Of a stretch of 64,000 bases of DNA, positions 34,595-42,599 are shown piece by piece. Numbering within the stretch: the stretch's first letter is position 1; the number at the start of each line of letters is the position of its first letter. The stretch lies in NCBI GenBank assembly GCA_021414025.1, contig JAIOPG010000002.1, forward strand, positions 248,001-312,000, written 5' to 3'. The translations under genes were made by a program, and so were the position numbers. The stretch comes from Planctomycetota bacterium (GTDB lineage: Bacteria; Planctomycetota; Phycisphaerae; Phycisphaerales; SM1A02). Under the pieces are notes generated by a model. The model saw only the letters and a list, made by a program, of their open reading frames with translations, was not told where the DNA came from and ran no database searches.

Positions 34595-35842
34595 ATGGCC
34601 GACACGCTTCAACCCCGACGCACGATCGACGAACTCAAGGAGCTCCGCGCTCTCACCGGCGACTCGGAGGGGGCTCAGCGGGTCGCCTTCACCCCGATGT
34701 GGTCCACCACGCGTTCCTGGCTGGGACGGAAGCTCGCGGCTCTACCCGTGGTGACGCACCGCGACGCCGCGGGCAATCTCTGGTCCACGTTGCGCGGCGA
34801 ATCGCCCCGCGAGCTGCTCATCGGCGGCCACATGGACTCGGTGCCCAACGGCGGCTGGCTCGACGGATGCCTGAATGTCCTGGCCGGTCTTGAAATCCTG
34901 CGCCGCATCAACGTCGAGTTCAAAGGCAAGCCGCCGGTGACCGTGCGGCTGGTGGACTGGGCCGACGAAGAAGGTGCACGATTTGGAAAAAGTCTGTTCG
35001 GCTCCTCGGCTTGTGCCGGCTCGTTGAACATGGAAGAAGCGCGCCGACTCGTCGACAAGGATGGCGTCACGCTTCCTGCGGCGCTCAAGGGAGTCGGGAT
35101 CGACCTTGAGCGCGTCAAGGAGAGCCGCGTGGAATTGAAGAACGCGGCGGCCTACATGGAGCTGCACATCGAGCAGGGGCCGGTGCTGCTGGACAAGGAC
35201 CTTGTGCTGGGCACGGTGCTGGGAACCTGCGGCGTCGAGCGCCACGCCATCACCTTTCACGGGCAGGCCGCGCACTCCGGCAGTACGCCGATGAACCGGC
35301 GGCGCGACGCATTTCTTGCCGCGGCGCGGATGAGCCCGGAGATCTACGACATCACCGCGAAGCACGGCGGCGTCTGCACGATCGGCTCGTGCGTGACGAA
35401 GCCCGGCATCGTCACCAGCGTGGTGGAGGAATGTCGCATCACGCTGGACCAGCGGCACCTTGATCCCGTGGCGCTGGCCGCCATGCTGCAGGCGGCGCGC
35501 GAGGCCAGCGAGCGATTCGCCCGCGAAGGCGATGTAACCGTGACCTGGGAGCGACTCTGGCAGATCGAGCCCATTCCTTTTCATCCGCAACTTCTGGATC
35601 TCTGCGACGAGTCCATCAAGGAAACCACCAACACGCAATTCCGCCTGCCCTCGGGTCCACTGCACGACGCCGCGGAAGTCTGCCGCTCCGGCGTGCCGAC
35701 CATCATGATGTTCGTGCAGAGCCTGCGCGGCATCAGCCACAACAAGATCGAGGACACCAAGGAAGAGCATCTGGAGGCCTGCGTGGTCGCTTTTGACCGC
35801 CTCGCCAGCAAAATCATCCGTTGGATCGCTGCGTCGAAGTAG
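34595..35842 (+). CDS. Probable beta-ureidopropionase (M20-type N-carbamoyl amino acid hydrolase)
   Basis: This 415-residue M20-family amidase has the family signatures GGHMDSVPNGGWLDGCLNVL (metal-binding His and Asp), WADEEGARFGKSLFGS (catalytic Glu-Glu), ELHIEQGPVL, and the dimer-domain stretch GTCGVERHAITFHGQAAHSG. The family includes N-carbamoyl-L-amino acid hydrolase, allantoate amidohydrolase and bacterial beta-ureidopropionase. Position next to preTA argues for N-carbamoyl-beta-alanine as the substrate, giving beta-alanine, CO2 and ammonia. The family is certain; the substrate is inferred from context. Confidence 0.88.
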   Translation: MADTLQPRRTIDELKELRALTGDSEGAQRVAFTPMWSTTRSWLGRKLAALPVVTHRDAAGNLWSTLRGESPRELLIGGHMDSVPNGGWLDGCLNVLAGLEILRRINVEFKGKPPVTVRLVDWADEEGARFGKSLFGSSACAGSLNMEEARRLVDKDGVTLPAALKGVGIDLERVKESRVELKNAAAYMELHIEQGPVLLDKDLVLGTVLGTCGVERHAITFHGQAAHSGSTPMNRRRDAFLAAARMSPEIYDITAKHGGVCTIGSCVTKPGIVTSVVEECRITLDQRHLDPVALAAMLQAAREASERFAREGDVTVTWERLWQIEPIPFHPQLLDLCDESIKETTNTQFRLPSGPLHDAAEVCRSGVPTIMMFVQSLRGISHNKIEDTKEEHLEACVVAFDRLASKIIRWIAASK

Positions 35843-35906
35843 TTAAAGATTCATCCGATGTGCTTTGCGGCGAAATAAGCGGCAAAGAAACGCCCAAAGG
35901 CCACCA

Positions 35907-35934
35907 TTGGAACGCGGATTTCCTGTAGTATTCT
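35907..35934 (+). promoter_or_regulatory. Possible promoter of the RNA helicase gene
   Basis: TTGGAA (35907-35912) and TATTCT (35929-35934) are 16 bp apart, leaving a leader of about 85 nt to the TTG start at 36025. Matches to consensus are moderate. Confidence 0.4.
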
Positions 35935-36024
35935 TGATCCCTCCAGAGGCGCGTGCACTTCGCATCGCCCTCATCCACAACAATTTTGGGGCTGGCCACA
36001 CGGCCTGTATTTGAAAGGCACATT

Positions 36025-38046
36025 TTGTCTCTATTTTCCACACTCGGCTTAGACGATTCGACCCTCCGCATGCTTGTCGAGGAGGGCTACACCACTCCCA
36101 CTGAAATTCAGGCCCAGGCCATTCCGCCGGCGCTCGCCGGCAAGGACGTGCTGGGCATCGCCCAGACCGGCACCGGCAAGACCGCGGCCTTCGCGCTGCC
36201 CATCATTCAGAAGCTGCAGAACGAGAAGCTCTCCAAGAAGATGTTCGAGCCCCGCGCGCTCATTCTCTCGCCCACGCGCGAACTGGCGGCGCAGATCGCC
36301 GAGAGCTTCGCCACCTATGGCCGCGGCACCGGGCTGCGCCACACGGTGGTCTTCGGCGGCGTGAGCCAGTACCACCAGGAGCGGGCGCTGGAGCGCGGCG
36401 TGGACATCCTCGTCGCCACGCCGGGCCGTCTCATCGACCTGATCGACCAGGGCATCATCTCGCTGTCTTCAATTCACACCTTCGTCCTGGACGAGGCCGA
36501 CCGCATGCTGGACATGGGCTTCATTGACCCGATCCGCGAGATCGCCAAGAAGCTCGCCCCCAAGCGGCAGACGCTGCTTTTCTCGGCGACGATGCCGCCT
36601 GAGATCGCCGGACTCGCCGCGTCGCTGCTGCACAATCCGGTCCGCGTTGCCGTGCACACCGTGGCCAGCGCCGCCCCCAAGATCGAGCAGCTGGTTTACG
36701 CGGTGTCGCGCGACCGCAAGTTTCAACTATTGGGGCACATCCTGAAGGATCCCGAGGCGAAGAAGGTGCTGGTGTTCATCAAGACCAAGCACAACTCCGA
36801 CAAGGTCACCAAACGGCTTCGCGCCTGCGGCGAGCGCGCCGAGACCATCCACGGCAACAAGCCGCAGAGCCAGCGCACCCGCGCTTTGGACGGATTCCGT
36901 TCCGGGCGCGCCCGCGTCCTGGTGGCCACCGATGTCGCGGCCCGCGGCCTGGACGTGGACGACATCACGCACGTGATCAACTACGACCTGCCGATCGACG
37001 CCGAGGCCTATGTGCACCGCATCGGACGCACGGCGCGGGCTGGAGCGACGGGCATTGCCATTGCCTTTTGCGATGACTCGGAGCGCAATCTGCTCCGGAG
37101 CGTCGAGCGGCTGATCAAGAAGCCGATTCCGCGCGGCAAGCTGCCTGCGGAGCTGCCCGACATGAAGCCGGCACCGGGAGCGATGGTCGAGGAAGTTTCA
37201 GATCGTGGCGGCGAGCGCGGCGGACGCCGTGAGCGCGGTGGCCGCGGAGATCGCGGCGCGACTCGCGATGGCGGACGACGACGAATTCGAGGCGAGAGCC
37301 GAGACGGCGGGGCGCGCGAAACTCATCCCAAGCGTGAACATCCACGGACCGAGCGCCCGAAGGTGGAGCATGTGCCCGAGGAGCCGGCGATTCGCGAGGA
37401 TCTTCCGGAGGATGTATCGGTGCGCCGCGACTATCCGCGCACGCCGCGGACGGAGCACAAGCCGGCCGACAAGAAATCATTCGCCGAGCGGGCCTTCGAG
37501 AAGAAGACCTTTGAGAAGAAGCCATTCGAGAAGCGGCCCTTCGAGAAGAAGACCTTCGGCGAGAAGAAGGACTTCGGCAAGAAGATGTACTCCCCGCGCA
37601 AGCCCCATCCGCTCGAGACCCGAGTCGAGGTGGAGTCCGACCGCGGCGACGAAGGCGGCGGCCATGTTCACCAGGGCGACACCCGCGAGCGTCCGAATGG
37701 TTTTCAAGGTGGGTCCCAGACACGAACTCAGGGCGGATCCCACGGGGGATCACGCGAAGGCGGGCATGTGGGGTTCGGCAAACGCGGCGGATTCAAGCAA
37801 AGCAAGTCCCGTGGGTTCGGCGGCGCTTCGTCCGGAGGGGGATTCCGCAAGGGCGCTCCATCCGGCGGCGGCTTCCGCGGCAACTCAACCTCCGGTGGCG
37901 ACTCTCGAGGAGGCGCTCCAACCGGCGGTGGATTCAAGAGCGGCGGATTTAAAAGCGGGGGCTTCAAGAGCGGCGGTTTCAAGAAATCCGGTTTCAAAAA
38001 ATCGGGATTCAAAAAGAGCGGCAGCTTCAAGGGCAGCGGGCGCTAA
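36025..38046 (+). CDS. DEAD-box RNA helicase, RhlE-like, with a long repetitive basic tail
   Basis: The 673-residue protein has a complete DEAD-box core in its first about 375 residues: Q motif (GYTTPTEIQAQAIP), motif I AQTGTGKT, PTRELAAQ, TPGR, motif II DEAD, motif III SAT, and HRIGRTAR (motif VI). Such enzymes unwind structured RNA in ribosome assembly or cold response. The tail of about 300 residues is disordered, with FEKK/FEKR repeats, a Gly-rich section and repeats of GGFKS and GFKKS. The start is TTG 36025 with GAAAGG 7 nt upstream, giving MSLFSTLGLDD, the usual RhlE beginning. Confidence 0.88.
   Translation: MSLFSTLGLDDSTLRMLVEEGYTTPTEIQAQAIPPALAGKDVLGIAQTGTGKTAAFALPIIQKLQNEKLSKKMFEPRALILSPTRELAAQIAESFATYGRGTGLRHTVVFGGVSQYHQERALERGVDILVATPGRLIDLIDQGIISLSSIHTFVLDEADRMLDMGFIDPIREIAKKLAPKRQTLLFSATMPPEIAGLAASLLHNPVRVAVHTVASAAPKIEQLVYAVSRDRKFQLLGHILKDPEAKKVLVFIKTKHNSDKVTKRLRACGERAETIHGNKPQSQRTRALDGFRSGRARVLVATDVAARGLDVDDITHVINYDLPIDAEAYVHRIGRTARAGATGIAIAFCDDSERNLLRSVERLIKKPIPRGKLPAELPDMKPAPGAMVEEVSDRGGERGGRRERGGRGDRGATRDGGRRRIRGESRDGGARETHPKREHPRTERPKVEHVPEEPAIREDLPEDVSVRRDYPRTPRTEHKPADKKSFAERAFEKKTFEKKPFEKRPFEKKTFGEKKDFGKKMYSPRKPHPLETRVEVESDRGDEGGGHVHQGDTRERPNGFQGGSQTRTQGGSHGGSREGGHVGFGKRGGFKQSKSRGFGGASSGGGFRKGAPSGGGFRGNSTSGGDSRGGAPTGGGFKSGGFKSGGFKSGGFKKSGFKKSGFKKSGSFKGSGR
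37930..38040 (+). repeat. Short tandem repeats encoding GGFKS and GFKKS units
   Basis: Repeated 12-18 bp units (GGCGGATTTAAAAGC and variants) near the 3' end of the helicase gene code for alternating GGFKSGGFKS and SGFKKSGFKK. They form part of the basic, disordered tail. Confidence 0.8.
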
Positions 38047-38073
38047 AAAGAGCGACGGTGTGTTCACCGTCGC
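38045..38073 (-). terminator. Intrinsic terminator of the gene at 38104-38721
   Basis: A perfect 9-bp stem (GCGACGGTG / CACCGTCGC) with a TGTT loop is followed on the minus strand by CTCTTTTTA. It starts immediately at the helicase stop codon, so the hairpin may also help to end the convergent helicase transcript. Confidence 0.8.
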
Positions 38074-38103
38074 GATCGTTCAATTCAAAATTGATTGTCG
38101 CTT

Positions 38104-38721
38104 TCAGCGTCGCCGACGGGCAATCACGCCGGCCACACCCAGCAACATCGCCGCGCCGGGAGCCGGCACCGTGGCCACATTGAACTCGATGAATGTGTTG
38201 TCCGGGCCCGCGAGTCCGGCCAGATTCAGCACCAGAGTGTCTTCATCCAGCACATAGAGTTGGCCCATCCAAGGCAAACCAAAGTTGGAGTTGGAATTGC
38301 CGGTGTATGGCACACCGGGGCTCATTGCGCCGATGGAGAACCCTGTGAAGGCAGGGATAAGGTGGTTGACATCTCGAAAGACATACCCATAGAAGTAATT
38401 TGGTGGGTTGACCGGTGGGCCGATGTTCATCCAACCTACAGCTGCACTGCTTGAATAAAAATTAATACGGATGGCCAAATCAGAAATGTCAACGTCGATC
38501 CCAAACGCGTGCGGTGGAGGGATTCTGAATTGATACTCCACGCTGTCGGTGACGGTGGCGGTGAATGTAAACAATGTGTCGGTGGTGCCGGTTGGCAACA
38601 ACCCGGTGATTGCAGTTCCCTCCAATGCAGTGGCGCTGATGACACCACCCATCATGCCGGCAAGGGCTTGAGAGGCAAGAATGATTGCGGAACCTGCAAC
38701 AAATGGAATCAGAGAGTGCAT
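38104..38721 (-). CDS. Secreted protein with P-A-P-G/RRRR sorting signal
   Basis: The 205-residue protein has a signal peptide (MHSLIPFVAGSAIILASQ...) and a beta-rich body of no recognised family, with ending VPAPGAAMLLGVAGVI then ARRRR. The open frame extends to 38772, but the ATG at 38721 starts the signal peptide and has GAAAGG upstream. It is convergent with the helicase gene and has its own terminator. Function unknown. Confidence 0.78.
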   Translation of the reverse strand: MHSLIPFVAGSAIILASQALAGMMGGVISATALEGTAITGLLPTGTTDTLFTFTATVTDSVEYQFRIPPPHAFGIDVDISDLAIRINFYSSSAAVGWMNIGPPVNPPNYFYGYVFRDVNHLIPAFTGFSIGAMSPGVPYTGNSNSNFGLPWMGQLYVLDEDTLVLNLAGLAGPDNTFIEFNVATVPAPGAAMLLGVAGVIARRRR

Positions 38722-38895
38722 GGCCTGGCGACCTTTCAATGAATTGTGGCTCACGAGGAGATCCGGAATCAAGTGAGGGTCACTTTGAATTCGGTCAGTT
38801 GATCATTGGAGTTGCATGAAGAACGCTATTTTTGTTTTGTTGACAAATTACAAAGCCAATCGCGAATTGAACTGGTGCATTGAGCCAAAAACAGC
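38722..38895. other. AT-rich intergenic region
   Basis: It holds the Shine-Dalgarno (GAAAGG) and leader of the gene at 38104-38721 and, on the minus strand, an AT-rich stretch (38820-38880) that probably carries its promoter. I could not pick a convincing -35/-10 pair. Confidence 0.4.
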
Positions 38896-38927
38896 AAAAA
38901 AACCGCCGCCCTGAACAAGGGCGGCGG
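38896..38927 (-). terminator. Intrinsic terminator of the gene at 38958-39734
   Basis: A perfect 9-bp GC-rich stem (CCGCCGCCC / GGGCGGCGG) with a 7-nt loop is followed on the minus strand by seven T residues, 30 bp after the stop codon. Confidence 0.92.
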
Positions 38928-38957
38928 GAACAACAGAACAAATGTTTGGATCGGTTT

Positions 38958-39734
38958 TCAGCGTCGACGACGAGCGGCCAAGCCTGCGAGACCCAGCAAT
39001 GCTGCAGCGCCCGGAGTTGGAATCAGGAAGGTCCCGTCCGTTGTGTCGGCCGTGGAAGCCGAGAAGGTCCAGTTCGCCGTATTGCCGAAGCGGGCGAGCC
39101 ATGTCGCACGGTCAGCCGCGCCGCTGAAGGCGGCGAAGTTGAACTTGGAAAGAGCGCTCTGGGTGGAGGTCAGGAACGCGGATGTTCCCTGAACGAGCCC
39201 GGGTGCCAGCTCGCCGGTGGATGAAGTCGTGGCCGCCTCGTACGCGCCGGTGTTGTCGAAGTTGTAAAGGCTGCTGAAGCCGCTCAGCATCGGCTGCACA
39301 TTTGTGCTGGTGAACACGGTGACCTGCTCGCCCGTGGAACTGAGCGAGAGTTGCTGGTAGGCGCCGCTGCCGGTGGTGTAGATGGTTCCGGACAGGGTCC
39401 AGTTGCTGGCGTACGCAGCCGACTTGGAACTGACAACATTGCCCGCGAGGAGGCCGCCCGCGCCCACGGTGAACTTCATCAGGTTTTCGTTGCCGTCATT
39501 GTCGGCGGCAGTCACTCCACGGAAACCGGTCGGATTGGTGTAGCCGTTGTCGGAGAAGTAAAGGACGGTGCCCGGGCTCAGATCGACCAGGGTCGCGAAC
39601 GAGATCGAGTCGCTGCCGACGCCCGAAACCTGGAACTGAACGATTGCAATATCGCCAGAGACCAGTGCCGCTGAGGCGGCTGACGTGAGGGCGATCGCGC
39701 CAGTGGCGATCATCAGTGGCTTGAGTGACTTCAT
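38958..39734 (-). CDS. Secreted protein with P-T-P-G/RRRR sorting signal, LTD-like fold possible
   Basis: The 258-residue protein has a signal peptide (1-22, ending ASA), then GDIAIVQFQVSGVGSDSISF and VLYFSDNGYTNPTGFRG, a pattern seen in bacterial secreted proteins of the lamin-tail-like or choice-of-anchor type. The tail is IPTPGAAALLGLAGLA then ARRRR. It is a single-gene unit with a clear terminator. Its role is unknown; surface display is inferred from the tail. Confidence 0.8.
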   Translation of the reverse strand: MKSLKPLMIATGAIALTSAASAALVSGDIAIVQFQVSGVGSDSISFATLVDLSPGTVLYFSDNGYTNPTGFRGVTAADNDGNENLMKFTVGAGGLLAGNVVSSKSAAYASNWTLSGTIYTTGSGAYQQLSLSSTGEQVTVFTSTNVQPMLSGFSSLYNFDNTGAYEAATTSSTGELAPGLVQGTSAFLTSTQSALSKFNFAAFSGAADRATWLARFGNTANWTFSASTADTTDGTFLIPTPGAAALLGLAGLAARRRR

Positions 39735-39823
39735 GGGGTGAACTCCAGAAAGGGGGGAAAGGAAAGGGAACTCAGGAAAGGGAATCCTGATATCGATAAC
39801 ATGCCCCCTGTTTGTGATGGTTC

Positions 39824-39851
39824 CTCATAATCTGCGCTATTGAATTGTTAA
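39824..39851 (-). promoter_or_regulatory. Possible promoter for the gene at 38958-39734
   Basis: On the minus strand TTAACA (39851-39846) and TATGAG (39829-39824) are 16 bp apart, about 90 bp before the ATG at 39734. Confidence 0.4.
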
Positions 39852-39925
39852 GAAATCGCGAATGCTTTGCACTCGACTACACTGACGGCCTTCACGATTC
39901 CCAAGACTTTCAACGGACACATTCC

Positions 39926-40180
39926 ATGCAGCAGAACAACCCACAAAGCGGCGACAAAAAGAATGATCTGAATTCGGGCGGCGTCTTCGGCGCCGGACCG
40001 GAGAACGCGGGCAAACCTTCACCGTTTGCCCACGGCACGCCGGGCGGATTCAATTTCCACGGCAAGAACGCGACCTTTGGAAATAGCAAGGGCTCCAAGA
40101 AAGGCGCCGGCAAGCGGTCGGGACCCATCAGCGGCGGTGGTCAGAAGCGATCGGGCTTCGGCGGCGCACGCGGACGCTGA
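39926..40180 (+). CDS. Small basic, Gly/Ser/Lys-rich hypothetical protein
   Basis: This 84-residue product has no recognised domain. It is low in complexity and basic, with an Asn/Asp-rich start (MQQNNPQSGDKKNDLNSGG), a central GTPGGFNFHGKNATFG, and an end rich in Lys/Arg/Gly (KRSGPISGGGQKRSGFGGAR). The composition resembles the tail of the nearby RhlE-like helicase, which could mean a shared RNA-binding style. The ATG at 39926 is the most sensible start; the frame is open to 39845. It may be a real small gene, but the evidence is compositional only. Confidence 0.5.
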   Translation: MQQNNPQSGDKKNDLNSGGVFGAGPENAGKPSPFAHGTPGGFNFHGKNATFGNSKGSKKGAGKRSGPISGGGQKRSGFGGARGR

Positions 40181-40239
40181 GTGTCACTCGAAATTTCGGC
40201 ACGAAGCGCACCCGTCCAGTGCCGTTCGTTGTTTGATTT

Positions 40240-41646
40240 TCAGCGCGGCGTGATCCGCTCGAGGCCGCCCATGTGGCTGCGCAGCGCCTCGGGCACCGTG
40301 ACCGAACCATCCTTGTTCTGGTTGAGCTCGAGAATGGGAATCAGCACGCGCGGGCTCGCGATCACCGTGTTGTTGAGCGCCCAGGCAAAGTGGATCTTGC
40401 CGTCGGAATCGCGGTAACGAAGATTGAGCCGGCGGCACTGGTAGTCGCCCAGTCGGCTCGCCGAATGGGTCTCGCCCCATTCGCCGGTCGGCACGCCATC
40501 GGGGCCGGCGTTGCCGCGGCCGGGCATCCAGCATTCCACGTCGATCATGTCCTCGTTTTTCATGCCCAGGTCGCCGGTGCAGCATTGCAGGAGTCGGTAG
40601 GGCAGCGCGAGCTTCTGCAGAATCATCTCCACGGTTTCCAGCATGTGCTTGTGCCAGCCGCGGCTCTCGGCGTCGTCGGCTCGGCAGATCACCACCTGCT
40701 CGACCTTGTCGAACTGGTGGATGCGGTAGAGGCCCGCGGTGTCCTTGCCCGCGCTGCCGGCCTCGCGACGGAAGCAGGTGCTTTGAGTGGTGTACTTCAG
40801 GGGCAACCGCTCGATCGGAATAATCTCGTCCGCGTGGAAGCCCATCAGGCCGACCTCGCCGGTGCCGGTGAGATACAGATCATGTCCGGCTCCGCGCCGC
40901 GACTCCTCGATGTGGTAGGCCTGCTCGCGGCCGAAGGGGAAGAAGCCGGTGCCCAGCATGCACTCTTCCTTCACGATCACCGGCACGCCCATGGCGGTGA
41001 AGCCGCGGTGCTCGGTGATGAAATCGAAGGCGAAGCGCAGCACCGCCAGGTGCAGCTTCATGCCCAGGCCGGTGAGCACATAGTGGCGGGTGCCTGCGGT
41101 TTTGACGCCGCGCTCGAAGTCGACCAGGCCAAGGTCGCGCACGAGTTCAAGATGCGATTTGGGCTTGAAGCCGCGCTGGCTTTCGAAGCTCTTGGCGGGA
41201 TCGAAGCCCGGCGCGTTCCAGCGGCGGATCTCCTTGTTGTCCTCGGCGCCGGCGCCCACCGGCACATCCGCCGCGGGGGGCTGCGGCACGCGCAGCAGCA
41301 GCTCGCGCCACTTCGGCTCGGTCTCCATGAGCCGGCGGTCGATCTCGGCGGCCTCCTGCTTGAGCTCGGCGGGGCGGCGCTCCAGTTCCTTCAGGCGGGT
41401 TTCAATTGTCTCGCGATCGGCACCGGCCGCCGCTGACTTGAGTTGGCCCTTCAGTTTTCCAAGTTCCGGTCCCGCATCCTTGCTGAACTTGTTCTGCTCG
41501 GCGCGCATCGCCTCGAGCTTGCCGATCAGGTCGCGGCGCTCGGCGTCGATCTTCAGCAGCCCGTCCACATCCGCGTCGGCGCCCTTGAGGCGCACGGCCT
41601 TGCGAAATCGATCAGGGTCTTCACGCAGCGCTTTGATGTCGATCAT
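40240..41646 (-). CDS. serS: Seryl-tRNA synthetase
   Basis: SerRS charges tRNA-Ser. The 468-residue protein begins with the long coiled-coil tRNA-binding arm (MIDIKALREDPDRF, then the Lys/Glu-rich region to about residue 110). The class II catalytic core follows, with motif 2 TSTCFRREAGSAGKDTAGLY and HQFDKVEQV, and a motif 3 region ending in ALNNTVIASPRVLIPILELN. Length is slightly above the bacterial average (about 425-430). It is transcribed alone on the minus strand, about 80 bp downstream of nadK. Confidence 0.95.
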   Translation of the reverse strand: MIDIKALREDPDRFRKAVRLKGADADVDGLLKIDAERRDLIGKLEAMRAEQNKFSKDAGPELGKLKGQLKSAAAGADRETIETRLKELERRPAELKQEAAEIDRRLMETEPKWRELLLRVPQPPAADVPVGAGAEDNKEIRRWNAPGFDPAKSFESQRGFKPKSHLELVRDLGLVDFERGVKTAGTRHYVLTGLGMKLHLAVLRFAFDFITEHRGFTAMGVPVIVKEECMLGTGFFPFGREQAYHIEESRRGAGHDLYLTGTGEVGLMGFHADEIIPIERLPLKYTTQSTCFRREAGSAGKDTAGLYRIHQFDKVEQVVICRADDAESRGWHKHMLETVEMILQKLALPYRLLQCCTGDLGMKNEDMIDVECWMPGRGNAGPDGVPTGEWGETHSASRLGDYQCRRLNLRYRDSDGKIHFAWALNNTVIASPRVLIPILELNQNKDGSVTVPEALRSHMGGLERITPR

Positions 41647-41726
41647 GGAATGAGCGAGTGTAGAAAAAGCGGGGGACTTGTGCGGCGGTGATTTTGTTTT
41701 GTAACCCCGACGAAATCAAGACCAAG

Positions 41727-42584
41727 TCAGGGCGAATTCGGGCGCCGGTAGCTCGGCGCCGCCGCCCAGCGCATGGTGTCGGCGAGCGTGTCCCAATAGG
41801 TCCGATCAGGATTGCCGATGAATTTCGCCGCGGTGTGGTGGCGACCCACCAGCACGCGGTCGCCGGCGCTCAGTGGAACAATGGCCTGTCCATCGAGCAC
41901 CAGGGCCGAACCCTCGTTGGCGCGGACGACCTCGATCATGATCTCCAGATGGCTCGCGGTCACGATCGGCCGGAAGGCCAGGCTGTGGGCGCAGATCGGC
42001 GTGACGATGATCGCCTCGAGGTCGGGCTGCACGATCGGCCCACCGGCGCTGACGTTGTAGGCGGTGCTGCCGATGGGCGTGGCCACGATCACGCCGTCGC
42101 CCAGAAGACTCGGTCCCTGCTCCTGCCCGAAGGAGAGGCGCAGCTCAATCATCCGGAAGGGAGTGCCCGCGGTGATCGCGGCCTCGTTGATGGCGAGCCC
42201 CTCGTGCACCAGGTCGCCCCGCGAATTGCGGACGATGGCGTCGAGCACCATCCGGTTGCGCACGATCGGATCGTGCCCGAAGATCGTGGTGGCGTGGCGG
42301 CGCAGCGAGTCCAGATCGAACTCCGCGAGAAAACCCAGGCGCCCGAAATTCAATCCCACCATCGGCACGCCGCGGTCCAGCAGGCGCCGGCACTGGGCGA
42401 TCAGCGTTCCATCGCCGCCGAGCACAACGACAAGATCGAAAAGTGTCCGCAGTGGAATCGGCCGCAGGTCCGCCTCGAGTTCCTCCACGATGCGGCCGTG
42501 CGGCGTGATGATGCGGCGCACATCCTCGATGGCTTCGGGCACGCCTTTGCGCCGTCGATCTGCGATGAGGAGCACGTCGGTCAT
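41727..42584 (-). CDS. nadK: NAD kinase
   Basis: NAD kinase makes NADP from NAD and ATP. The 285-residue protein shows the signature VVVLGGDGTLIAQCRRLL, GLNFGRLGFLAEF, and GSTAYNVSAGGPIV, with the C-terminal RPIVTASHLEIMI region. Length is typical. It is the last gene of a tight minus-strand unit following the M20 peptidase, a large membrane protein and an ABC ATPase (gaps of 7, 7 and 15 bp). Confidence 0.93.
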   Translation of the reverse strand: MTDVLLIADRRRKGVPEAIEDVRRIITPHGRIVEELEADLRPIPLRTLFDLVVVLGGDGTLIAQCRRLLDRGVPMVGLNFGRLGFLAEFDLDSLRRHATTIFGHDPIVRNRMVLDAIVRNSRGDLVHEGLAINEAAITAGTPFRMIELRLSFGQEQGPSLLGDGVIVATPIGSTAYNVSAGGPIVQPDLEAIIVTPICAHSLAFRPIVTASHLEIMIEVVRANEGSALVLDGQAIVPLSAGDRVLVGRHHTAAKFIGNPDRTYWDTLADTMRWAAAPSYRRPNSP

Positions 42585-42599
42585 GTCAGGATCCCCACT

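Noticed and set aside
37205-38257. A 350-residue frame overlapping the helicase tail
   Set aside because: It is the +1-like shadow of the repetitive tail; the helicase frame is continuous from core to tail with no sign of a frameshift.
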